This document shows positions 7,370 through 13,334 of a stretch of 16,829 nt of DNA, in pieces. How positions within the stretch are numbered: position 1 is the stretch's first letter; the number at the start of each line of letters is the position of its first letter. The notes under the pieces were generated by a model. It had not been told where the DNA came from, did no database searches, and was given only the letters and a program-made list of their open reading frames with translations. The translations under genes were made by a program, and so were the position numbers. The stretch is from Terriglobia bacterium (lineage in GTDB: Bacteria > Acidobacteriota > Terriglobia > UBA7540), in assembly GCA_020072905.1 (NCBI GenBank), contig JAIQGB010000028.1, positions 1 through 16,829 on the forward strand, in the 5' to 3' direction.

Positions 7370-7402
7370 TCAAACAAACACGACATATAGTCCTAGTGCA
7401 TT
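7370..7402. repeat. 33-bp direct repeat, left copy, with decayed gene end
   Basis: This block matches 11373-11405 at 28 of 33 positions in the same orientation; the two copies are 4,003 bp apart. The shared core is CGACATATAGTCC. Both copies include the end of a plus-strand frame (SNKHDI-stop here, SNKRDI-stop at the right copy) plus bases beyond the stop, so the similarity is not purely coding. Confidence 0.6.
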
Positions 7403-7423
7403 ACCGCGGCTGCTACGTTAACA

Positions 7424-7574
7424 GCGAAATGCGGAGCGGGAATCCAGCCCCCCTCATTAGTCATTCCCGCGCGCCTTCTCACCGTCATTCCCGCGCACGC
7501 GGGAATCGACGCCCACTCCCACTGGACCCCCGCTTCCGCGAGGGTGACAACGAAATACGGAGCGGGAATCCAGC
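7424..7574. repeat. REP-like palindromic cluster
   Basis: Two near-identical 24-25 bp direct copies (7424-7448 and 7550-7574, sharing CGGAGCGGGAATCCAGC) bracket several copies of a GTCATTCCCGCG motif. One of these forms the hairpin ATTCCCGCG-CA-CGCGGGAAT (about 7486-7505). A related GGACCCCCGCTTCCGCGAGGG hairpin follows near 7524-7544. This resembles widespread extragenic palindromes rather than coding DNA. Confidence 0.65.
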
Positions 7575-7580
7575 GTTACC

Positions 7581-7688
7581 CACCGCATTTTTTTCATGTC
7601 CGCCACCTGCCGGATTCGCATCGTCGCGGCCTTTAAAAAGCCCACAACCTGTCCGCCGCAGGCGGGCACAACATCCGTGCCGTGGTTA
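7581..7688. repeat. Cassette-associated palindromic element R1
   Basis: R1 is the leftmost of four related elements. It shares with the others a TCATGTCCGCC...GCGGATTCGCATCGTCGCGGCC-type block and the AAAAAGCCCAC block, which on the minus strand is a hairpin arm followed by a T-tract (7639-7635). Like R4 it has an additional inner GC-rich hairpin, GTCCGCCGCAGGCGGGC (7651-7667). The outer stem is poorer than in R3. It lies 67 bases downstream of the ankyrin gene's stop. Confidence 0.65.
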
Positions 7689-7754
7689 CGCGCTTTCGAT
7701 GCCTAACGGTCAGTACAATTGGCGGCCCGCAGCGCCGTCCCCCGCATGCCGTTG

Positions 7755-8900
7755 TTACCTGGAACTCGAATTGTACTTGCTCAATAGGGCAACGATTTCC
7801 GCCCTCCCGCGCCCGTCGGCCAGTGATCGCGCGGTGTGTCCTTGGGCTTCAGGGTTCGGTGATGCGCCGCGATCCAGCAGCATTTTCGTCACGTCAAGGT
7901 GTCCCATCTCTGCCGCGCGGTGCAGCGCGGTGAAGCCACGTCGATCACATGCGTTCACGTCGGCTCCATGGTCGAGCAAGAAGGCTATACTCTCAAGCCT
8001 CGCTCTCTCGACGGCGTTCATCAGGGGCGTAGCGCCCTCGTTGGATCGAACGTCAACCGGAGAACCGCGGTCGAGGAGGAGGGTCATGATCGCAGGGTCA
8101 TTGCAGGCCAGGGCCCAATGAAGCGGCGCGAGGCCGTCGCCGGCAAGCAGGTCAATGGGCACCCCGGCCGCAAGTTCCGCCTCGATCCTGGGCGCGTCGC
8201 CACGAGCCACCGCGATGTGCAGCAAGGAGTAGGTTCGCAGAGGCTTATCGGGATCGCGGCCAACGACCTGATGTGGCGTGGCGAAGAGCGCCCGATTCCC
8301 GAACATCGACATGCACCACATGGCAGCCGTCCGCGGCTCCTTATCCATGCCAGCAGGTAGCGGTGCCGGGTACACCGTGTCGAGCGCATGGCTCCGCAAC
8401 AAATAGTCGAGCACTCGCACCGCAAGTTCTGGATCCTCGTCTTCGACGCCAAACGTTCCGCGTACTCCCGTCACCTCAACGTGGTCCTGATAGGTTTCGA
8501 CTCGCGCGATCGCCTCAACCTGGCGAAGCCAGCTGCGCACGCAAATGATCTCTCCTCGGTGGTAGAAGAGCGCCCACTTGTGCTCCATTTGGCTGGGAAT
8601 GAAGAGCACGCCCTCAGCCAGGAGACGGTCGATGGGGAACCGCAGGTTCGCCTCGACGCTTCGTGTGACGGGCGGTTCTTTTCCGATGAAGCTGGTGCCA
8701 TCATCCTGTCCGAATGAGATCGCGTTCGCCGCGCATTGAGGATCCTTGGACGTCGAGAGCATGGTCAGCGTAACTGGCCGAACATCGAGCACTCGGACTC
8801 CCCAAGGGTTATCGGCTGCCTCGACCCAGTTAATATCGGAGGCCTGCCGGGCGCTTGCGCCCTTGCGCCGGAAGATGTGCTTGAGTTTCTCCCATGCCAT
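7755..8900 (-). CDS. Ankyrin-repeat protein with uncharacterised N-terminal domain
   Basis: The 381-residue product ends in about five ankyrin repeats (residues ~224-250, 256-284, 289-317, 322-350 and 355-378). These show the usual TPLMxA / AAExGHLDVxxxLLDxGAxPN pattern and normally mediate protein-protein contacts. Residues 1-215 form a domain I do not recognise. It begins with a basic stretch (KLKHIFRRKG) and contains WALFYHRGEIICVRSWLRQVE (110-130) and a Met/Trp cluster (MWCMSMFG, 194-201). No signal peptide or membrane helix is visible, so it is probably cytoplasmic. The ATG lies 53 bases from element R2 and R1 follows the gene, making a gene-plus-repeat unit. Next to an AbiTii and a HEPN-like gene, a role in stress or defence is possible but unproven. 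Confidence 0.8.
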   Translation of the reverse strand: MAWEKLKHIFRRKGASARQASDINWVEAADNPWGVRVLDVRPVTLTMLSTSKDPQCAANAISFGQDDGTSFIGKEPPVTRSVEANLRFPIDRLLAEGVLFIPSQMEHKWALFYHRGEIICVRSWLRQVEAIARVETYQDHVEVTGVRGTFGVEDEDPELAVRVLDYLLRSHALDTVYPAPLPAGMDKEPRTAAMWCMSMFGNRALFATPHQVVGRDPDKPLRTYSLLHIAVARGDAPRIEAELAAGVPIDLLAGDGLAPLHWALACNDPAIMTLLLDRGSPVDVRSNEGATPLMNAVERARLESIAFLLDHGADVNACDRRGFTALHRAAEMGHLDVTKMLLDRGASPNPEAQGHTARSLADGRGRAEIVALLSKYNSSSR

Positions 8901-8953
8901 AGTGGGACCTTCGCCAGCTAACGTCAGGCATCAGCGGCGGCTGTAGGCTGCAT

Positions 8954-9043
8954 GCCACGCATGTTTTCTACGTCCGTCACCTGGCGGATTCGCATCGTTG
9001 CGGCCTTGAAAAAGCCCACGGCACAAACCCGGGGCCTTGGCTA
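8954..9043. repeat. Cassette-associated palindromic element R2
   Basis: R2 is the second copy of the family, of the shorter type without the inner GCCGCC hairpin. It keeps CGTCCGTCACC...GGCGGATTCGCATCGT, GCGGCCTTGAAAAAGCCCACGGCAC and a right end GGCCTTGGCT that imperfectly pairs with the AGCCCACGGC arm. It begins 12 bases after the stop codon of the AbiTii gene and ends 53 bases before the ankyrin start, so it fills most of the spacer between them. Confidence 0.7.
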
Positions 9044-9054
9044 CACGCTTCATC

Positions 9055-9963
9055 CTAAAAACCGTAGTACTTGGAAATGGCCTGTGCCAAGAGGTCCCCG
9101 GCAGCTTCGATTCCGATGCCCCAACTCCCCTCTGCGGCTTTCTCCATCATGGTGGCAATCCATGATGAAACGCGCGGGCCGAACCCGCGGCCCTTCTGGG
9201 GCTTTCCGTCTGATTGAACGGCGAGTCGAAGGTCCTCGACATCACCATCCTGGACACCTTTGGTGCGAAGCGTCCTCTCTAGAGAAGCGAAGTCATTCTG
9301 GGACACCGTGATGCTTATAGGGGAGTCTGTCGCGCTTCCGACGAGGTTTGCCGAACCGCCGTAGACGGTTGTGTTGAATATCTGTGTCACGCGCCCGGGT
9401 TCGATCTGGTCAACCCTCTTGTCGCTCTGTTCTCCGGCTGTTGGCGCTTCCTTCCAAACGGCGAGGGCAAAATCCAGAATCCGATTTCTCACCGCGTTCA
9501 AGAGCTCGATGGCGTTTCCCACGCTGAATTCGGCCCATGCCTGGACGCAGTTATAACCGTGATAGACATTCGTACCAAGGACGACCGCGAGGTCACCTGT
9601 GCTTACGTTTAATTTGCCCGTGTCTGCCATTTTGAGCATCTCTTCGATGCCGGCGATGCTCTGTCGGGACCTATAGTTCTGGTATGCCTCGCGCGCCTCT
9701 TTCGGCAGGCACACCCAAGGGATGGGCGCGTTTCGGATCCCCGACCCGAATGCACCCGCAAAGTGCCCCTTCAGCTCCAGAGGCCGGATACGGTAGGTTG
9801 GGACTTCTACGTCCCCCGGGTAGCCGTTGGACTCCCACACCAACCAGTCCTCCAAAGGCCTACTGCCCAATCGGGCGGCCAACAGCTTGCATTTGCGGAG
9901 CAAAGCGCCGAGATCACTTTTTGAGTCGACCGCTTCTTGTTGAATCTCCTCGATGAGCGTCAT
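9055..9963 (-). CDS. AbiTii-family (abortive infection) protein
   Basis: The 302-residue protein matches the AbiTii family, named for a phage abortive-infection factor. The N-terminal half (about 1-190) has its signature blocks: an acidic helix TLIEEIQQEAV, LLRKCKLLAARLG (21-33), WLVWESNGYPG (40-50) and GHFAGAFGSGIRNAPIP (66-82). The C-terminal part (about 200-302) resembles the tail often fused to this domain, with ISITVSQNDFASLERTL, a WIATMMEKAAEGSW segment (about 269-282) and a final ISKYYGF. No signal or membrane segment is present. The ATG at 9963 has GGGAG about a dozen bases upstream. The gene is flanked by R3 upstream and R2 downstream. How AbiTii acts is not established to my knowledge; a defence role is inferred from the family name and context. 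Confidence 0.8.
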   Translation of the reverse strand: MTLIEEIQQEAVDSKSDLGALLRKCKLLAARLGSRPLEDWLVWESNGYPGDVEVPTYRIRPLELKGHFAGAFGSGIRNAPIPWVCLPKEAREAYQNYRSRQSIAGIEEMLKMADTGKLNVSTGDLAVVLGTNVYHGYNCVQAWAEFSVGNAIELLNAVRNRILDFALAVWKEAPTAGEQSDKRVDQIEPGRVTQIFNTTVYGGSANLVGSATDSPISITVSQNDFASLERTLRTKGVQDGDVEDLRLAVQSDGKPQKGRGFGPRVSSWIATMMEKAAEGSWGIGIEAAGDLLAQAISKYYGF

Positions 9964-10011
9964 GTTGAACTAACTCCCGCGCGAACTCTTGTTCATGATG
10001 GTAGCTGGTAG

Positions 10012-10100
10012 TCACGGCATGTCTTTCATGTCCGTCGGCTGACGGATTCGCATCATCGCGGCCTTGAAAAAGCCCACGGCACGAAATCCGTGCCGTGGCT
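10012..10100. repeat. Cassette-associated palindromic element R3
   Basis: R3 is the cleanest copy. Its ends, AGTCACGGCA (10010-10019) and TGCCGTGGCT (10091-10100), are inverted repeats with one mismatch. Inside are a small perfect hairpin TCCGTC-GGCT-GACGGA (10031-10046), the conserved ATTCGCATCATCGCGGCC block, and the terminator hairpin annotated separately. It lies between the HEPN-like gene's stop (28 bases away) and the AbiTii gene. Confidence 0.75.
10066..10100 (-). terminator. Intrinsic terminator of the HEPN-like gene (within R3)
   Basis: Read on the minus strand, AGCCACGGCACG (10100-10089) pairs with CGTGCCGTGGGCT (10083-10071). This is a 12-bp stem with one bulged G and a loop of about five bases, followed directly by TTTTT. 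It is a textbook rho-independent terminator for the gene ending at 10128. On the plus strand no T-tract follows, so it is directional. Confidence 0.75.
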
Positions 10101-10127
10101 GCTCACTCGCACCGCCGTTTGCTCCGC

Positions 10128-11246
10128 TCAGAACGGAGGCTCAACTTCGAAAAGCCCTTTGCACCTTTGTACGGTCTCAGCTTCAACTTGAAGCCCTTTG
10201 GAGGTGAATCTCTCAACCCATTTATCCAGCCGAACAACTATCTTCTCTGACACTTCTTGTGGCGCGTTTCCCCAAGTATCGTAAAGGAGGGCTTGAGCGT
10301 TCACCTTCAAAGTGTCCGGCTTGTCGTCGTTGACGATTACCCGAATGAGGGGATCAACGATCCTACTAACATCTTGGACCCCGAGGAAGCTCCCCAACCC
10401 CAACATCGCATCCAGCAAGCGATCCGTCGCGCCCGAAGCGAGTCGGGAAAGCAAATGGTCCCTGACCATTGCGATCTCGGGAGGGTCGAGATGCTCCATG
10501 TCCCATGCACGAAAGAACTCGGTTTCCCATACGTAGACTCTATTTTGGGCTTCTTGCTTGAGTATCGAGACAAATTCCTTCGTTACTCTCGATTTCGTTT
10601 CCTTCGTTGACGCTTCGAAAGCCGAGCGGAAGCAACTAGATAAACGCCCGAGCACCGCTTCGCTGGGTAAGGAGGGGTCCGCATCGAGCTCATAGTACCG
10701 TGATGGCAGGACTTTCAAGAGTAGCCGCTTACGCTCAGGCTCCCCCGTTTCTTTCAACAGATGGTGAAGGATAGCCATCGCTGAGGGGTCACGTTCGACC
10801 TTCGCCACAATCTGTTCAGCTGTGAACCCGCATTGTGCCGTTTTTATAGCGGCTATCTCGTCAGTAACGATTTGGAGCAAAGCCTCAGCCACAGTCGCGC
10901 TCTTGGCGTCAACATTTTCTCGTAGTCGCAACAGCCTGCCGGGATGGATCAGATTACGATAAGTCCTTACTACGCTGCAAAGATCGACCGTCTTCTGGGA
11001 GAGAATCCTCTCGCCAGCACAAAGTTCAATCAGTTGATTTAGGTCCATCTTGAGAAGATGTTCCCTGGTATTTCCCTTCAACCCAATTGTGTAAAGATAG
11101 TCCATTAGCAGGCACTCAATCATGCTGCCAACGAGCACATGGACCGCCTTCCATGCCTTAGCCTGCATGCATCTGTGCACTTCTATCGCATCGCTGTCCA
11201 GCGAGTTCCGAAACTCCTCATCGCTGATGAAATCAAATCTTCCCAC
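10128..11246 (-). CDS. HEPN-like protein of unknown function, possible defence RNase
   Basis: The 372-residue soluble protein has a helical N-terminal part (about 20-135) with an HEPN-type signature. AWKAVHVLVGSMIECLLMDYL is followed by VVRTYRNLIHPGR (92-104), where Arg94/Arg97-Asn98 and His101 resemble the R-N-xx-H active-site motif of HEPN ribonucleases. The spacing (R94 six residues from H101) differs from the commonest R-x4-H form, so catalysis is uncertain. The rest (about 140-372) is predominantly helical and I do not recognise it. The start is a GTG at 11246 with a weak GAGGAA 14 bases upstream. The DNA is visibly A/T-richer than the flanking cytochrome and efflux genes, suggesting acquisition. 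Element R3 supplies its terminator and the AbiTii gene follows. The family call rests on the motif alone. Confidence 0.65.
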   Translation of the reverse strand: MGRFDFISDEEFRNSLDSDAIEVHRCMQAKAWKAVHVLVGSMIECLLMDYLYTIGLKGNTREHLLKMDLNQLIELCAGERILSQKTVDLCSVVRTYRNLIHPGRLLRLRENVDAKSATVAEALLQIVTDEIAAIKTAQCGFTAEQIVAKVERDPSAMAILHHLLKETGEPERKRLLLKVLPSRYYELDADPSLPSEAVLGRLSSCFRSAFEASTKETKSRVTKEFVSILKQEAQNRVYVWETEFFRAWDMEHLDPPEIAMVRDHLLSRLASGATDRLLDAMLGLGSFLGVQDVSRIVDPLIRVIVNDDKPDTLKVNAQALLYDTWGNAPQEVSEKIVVRLDKWVERFTSKGLQVEAETVQRCKGLFEVEPPF

Positions 11247-11252
11247 GACTAA

Positions 11253-11393
11253 ATCACCGATTCCTCAAGCTGCGACACTGTCTATCGGTTGGGTCATCGC
11301 GAATTGCGCATCCTCATTGAGAGGCATCCGGACAAGTACATCTCGGTCTTTGCGCTGTGCGCGCGGCGCCTATCGAACAAGCGCGACATATAG
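11253..11393 (+). pseudogene. Possible remnant C-terminus of an unidentified gene
   Basis: A plus-strand frame after a TAA at 11250-11252 encodes about 46 residues with protein-like composition (RELRILIERHPDKYISVF, then ALCARRLSNKRDI) ending in TAG at 11391-11393. There is no start codon with a ribosome site. A diverged counterpart (APLAARGQSNKHDI-stop) ends at 7390, inside the matching 33-bp repeat. I do not recognise the family. It may be a decayed gene end duplicated with the repeats. Confidence 0.3.
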
Positions 11394-11405
11394 TCCGAGT
11401 GTATT
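11373..11405. repeat. 33-bp direct repeat, right copy
   Basis: This is the partner of 7370-7402 (28 of 33 identical, same orientation, 4,003 bp apart). The pair brackets the ankyrin, AbiTii and HEPN-like genes. Each copy is followed by an R element of the longer subtype (R1 and R4 respectively), so they may mark the ends of a duplicated or mobile block. Confidence 0.6.
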
Positions 11406-11473
11406 CACGCCGCGTTACCACTCACCTATACATCTACGAGGGGGGCAATGCAAGGAACAAAAGTCCAGCTGAC

Positions 11474-11594
11474 AGCCACGGCAGGTTTTTCTGGTCCGCC
11501 GACCGACGGATTCGTAATCCGTCAGGCGACGGACGGCCTTGAAAAAGCCCACGGCTTGTCCGCCGCCGGCGGGCACAAAACCCGTGCCGTGGCT
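11474..11594. repeat. Cassette-associated palindromic element R4
   Basis: R4 has perfect 10-bp terminal inverted repeats, AGCCACGGCA (11474-11483) and TGCCGTGGCT (11585-11594). It shares the GTCCGCC...GACGGATTCGTAAT block, CGGCCTTGAAAAAGCCCACGGC and, like R1, the inner hairpin GTCCGCCGCCGGCGGGC (11559-11575). On the minus strand the outer AGCCACGGC/GCCGTGGGCT stem is followed by TTTTT (11548-11544) and would terminate transcription of the NHL gene. That gene's TAG stop (11595-11593) overlaps the element's edge. Confidence 0.75.
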
Positions 11595-12204
11595 AGTCGC
11601 TCGCTTTTCGTTCCCCAGGGTTTAGAGCCGCAGAGTTGAAAACCAACTCTGCGCTACCTTGCTCGCCCTGCCGCCCGAGCGCCATGAGGACCGTCCCGTC
11701 AGGATCGAACGCGTAAACGTGCTGCCCGACCGCGTCGGCAACCCAAACGCGGTCCTTGGCGTCCACGGTGATCCCGATGGGCATCCGCAAACGCACTTGC
11801 GTGCCGCGACCGATGTAGTTCACCTGTTGGTTGTCGCGGTCAAAGACGAAGACCGGGCCCTGGCCGCTGTCCGTGACGTAAATCCGGTCGTGGGAATCCG
11901 TGGCGATCCCGTAAGGCTTGATAAACGCCGGCTTGAACTCCCGCTTCTCAATGCCCGCCAGCCGGTCCAGGAAACCAGAATTCTTCGCCGGCTCCACATC
12001 GGCCGCGCCGTAGTTGGCGCCCACGAACTTGATGCGAGGCTTTTCCGGCGGCAGGGGCCAAACCAGCGTCGGCGTTTTCGACGCCCTTGGGTTCTTCTTC
12101 GCGCCCGCGAGCGCCAGGCCGGGGAGAACCAGCAGCACGATCAGGCTCAGCCCGACCACGAGCTTTTCATTGCGAATGGGCAAGGTGTTTCGGGGCACCT
12201 CCAT
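11593..12204 (-). CDS. Truncated NHL/six-bladed beta-propeller protein
   Basis: The 203-residue product starts with a signal peptide (about 1-34, KLVVGLSLIVLLVLPGLALAG). A typical lead-in follows (LVWPLPPEKPRIKFVG), then two NHL-type blades (about 97-120, PYGIATDSHDRIYVTD; and 142-170, PIGITVDAKDRVWVAD). Family members usually have about six blades and well over 300 residues, so roughly half is missing. Homology stops at Glu181. The last 22 residues are encoded by a palindromic repeat (11629-11653) and the edge of R4, which supplies the stop. I chose the ATG at 12204 because it lies five bases after the cytochrome's stop, indicating translational coupling, and gives a clean signal peptide. 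Intact relatives sit beside multihaem cytochromes. This copy is probably non-functional. Confidence 0.75.
   Translation of the reverse strand: MEVPRNTLPIRNEKLVVGLSLIVLLVLPGLALAGAKKNPRASKTPTLVWPLPPEKPRIKFVGANYGAADVEPAKNSGFLDRLAGIEKREFKPAFIKPYGIATDSHDRIYVTDSGQGPVFVFDRDNQQVNYIGRGTQVRLRMPIGITVDAKDRVWVADAVGQHVYAFDPDGTVLMALGRQGEQGSAELVFNSAALNPGERKASD
11629..11653. repeat. Perfect hairpin repeat at the NHL truncation point
   Basis: CGCAGAGTTG (11629-11638) and CAACTCTGCG (11644-11653) form a perfect 10-bp stem with a five-base loop. It begins within ten bases of the last codon that looks like NHL sequence, so it marks the break. The adjoining GCGCTAC resembles the outer stem of the repeats at 16513-16628. 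Confidence 0.6.
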
Positions 12205-12209
12205 CCATC

Positions 12210-12953
12210 CTATTGATGACATTCTCCGCAGAGTCCCGTACTGCTCTTGATGTCGGGTGGAAGGAGGTTCGCGACGGTCGAACTGTGCGGGGTGTGGCAG
12301 CTCAGGCAACTGAGCGGTGCGTCTTTCTGGCGCGGGTCTTTGCCGGCGACCGGATGGCCCAGGATGGGGTGGCCGCGCGTCCCACTCCGGTCCAGGCCGA
12401 TCTTCGGGGACTGGCGGTAGTCCGTGAAACTCAGGGTCTGGCCACCCAGCATCGAAACCTTCTGAGCGTCCTTGTTGATCTTCACGTCGGGCTGGTTCAC
12501 GCCGTGGCAGCTCAAGCAGAGAGTATTGGTCTCGGCACGCAACTGGCTTGGGAAGCTGCTCATGTGCGGGTTATGGCAGAGCATACATTGCCCGGCTTTG
12601 TACGGGCCGTGCAGGACCGGCTCTGGCTTGATCTCGTGGCACCTGGCGCAAAGTTCGCCTCCTGTCGCTAAGAGCGTGATCGTGGTCTTGCTGTTTTGAG
12701 AAGCCGCTTGGTGGCAGCTCTCGCAGCCTGAGGTCACCGCAGTGTGGACAAACTTCCCCTCCTTCTTGTCAGGGTGACAGGTCAGGCAGGTCTCGGACTT
12801 AATGTCCTTCGGCTCGATGAAGGGATGTTCCGTGGTCACTTGAGACAAGACTGTTCTGGTCAAGCCAAAGAGCAGTGTAGCCGATAAGAGCAGAAGAGGC
12901 AGGGCAGTTTTGTCTGAAAGCTTGACTGGCGAAGCTGGCTCAATTCTGTCCAT
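12210..12953 (-). CDS. Periplasmic seven-haem cytochrome c (cytochrome c3/doubled CXXCH type)
   Basis: The 247-residue protein has a signal peptide (about 10-38, KLSDKTALPLLLLSATLLFG) and seven CXXCH haem sites at 56, 77, 102, 123, 146, 216 and 242. Several are followed by the NPH or TPH motifs of the doubled-CXXCH family (CHNPH 126-130, CHTPH 219-223). It should ferry electrons across the periplasm, probably to an outer-membrane or extracellular partner. The open frame extends 303 bases further upstream, but that part reads as intergenic sequence. The ATG at 12953 is the one placed properly before the signal peptide, with AGGG about 15 bases upstream. The last site (CGECHQ) abuts the stop, and the NHL gene starts five bases later. 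It is the only intact member of the putative electron-transfer operon here. Confidence 0.88.
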   Translation of the reverse strand: MDRIEPASPVKLSDKTALPLLLLSATLLFGLTRTVLSQVTTEHPFIEPKDIKSETCLTCHPDKKEGKFVHTAVTSGCESCHQAASQNSKTTITLLATGGELCARCHEIKPEPVLHGPYKAGQCMLCHNPHMSSFPSQLRAETNTLCLSCHGVNQPDVKINKDAQKVSMLGGQTLSFTDYRQSPKIGLDRSGTRGHPILGHPVAGKDPRQKDAPLSCLSCHTPHSSTVANLLPPDIKSSTGLCGECHQ

Positions 12954-13334
12954 GGACACAAAGACCGCCCTCGTTTGGCTGGACAGTGCAACAATGTCTC
13001 CATCCCTATTGTCAGCCACCGAATTTGTGAACGCTATCCACATGAATCTGCATCTCTTAGGGGGGCAAGATGGCAGCCTCTCAAATCCCCTGTAAAAAAT
13101 ATGAACACCCTGCGTGAATTCCCGCAATACGCTCCCAAGGCCCAGGTGGCGATGTGGGGACAGGAACCACTGCACCGTCTTAGAGCCTAGCCCTTGGCAT
13201 GAGCTTGCTTGAGCTTTGTCAGTCCCCATGGCAAACCCGGCTAGTTTCGGAAGCATCGAACAGTGAGGTAGCCAAGTCAGCCAAATGCTCGCTTGGACAA
13301 ACTGAGCTATAATGAGTCAGGGGAAGAAACGCGA
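12954..13334. other. Divergent intergenic region between cytochrome and metal-efflux operons
   Basis: These 381 bases separate the divergent cytochrome and efflux genes and should hold promoters for both. I see a perfect TATAAT at 13308-13313 facing the efflux operon, flanked upstream by CCAAG/CTTGG inverted bases (13272-13296). No convincing promoter is visible for the minus strand. Open frames across it have no protein-like composition. Confidence 0.5.
13308..13313 (+). promoter_or_regulatory. -10 element of the metal-efflux operon
   Basis: A consensus TATAAT lies 21 bases before the GTG start and about five bases before the ribosome site region. No good -35 hexamer sits 15-19 bases upstream; TTGGAC at 13293 is only nine bases away. 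An activator-dependent promoter, as is common for metal efflux genes, would fit. The very short implied leader is a caution. Confidence 0.35.

Larger units (their letters stand above)
7160..7754. other. Gene-free, repeat-rich region between ADOP permease and ankyrin gene
   Basis: No convincing complete gene lies here. From left to right it contains the ADOP promoter region (7232-7303), a plus-strand decayed C-terminus ending SNKHDI with TAG at 7388-7390, one copy of a 33-bp direct repeat (7370-7402), a REP-like cluster (7424-7574), and palindromic element R1 (7581-7688). The open plus frame across it reads through the repeats and is not credible as a gene. Confidence 0.6.

Noticed and set aside
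8916..9974. GTTAG-type sequences (GTTAGCT at 8922-8916, GTTAGTT at 9974-9968, minus strand) just before the ankyrin and AbiTii starts, resembling integron attC R' sites
   Set aside because: Each breaks the GTTRRRY consensus at one position, the matching RYYYAAC partner is absent after the preceding genes, and the HEPN-like gene has none. I therefore do not call these attC sites.
7581..11594. CRISPR array interpretation of the repeats
   Set aside because: The repeats are about 1 kb apart with whole genes between them, diverged and palindromic. There are no regular short spacers or cas genes.
13195..13209. TGGCAT-GAGC-TTGCT, resembling a sigma-54 promoter facing the efflux operon
   Set aside because: The invariant GG and GC are nine, not ten, bases apart, which sigma-54 holoenzyme tolerates poorly.
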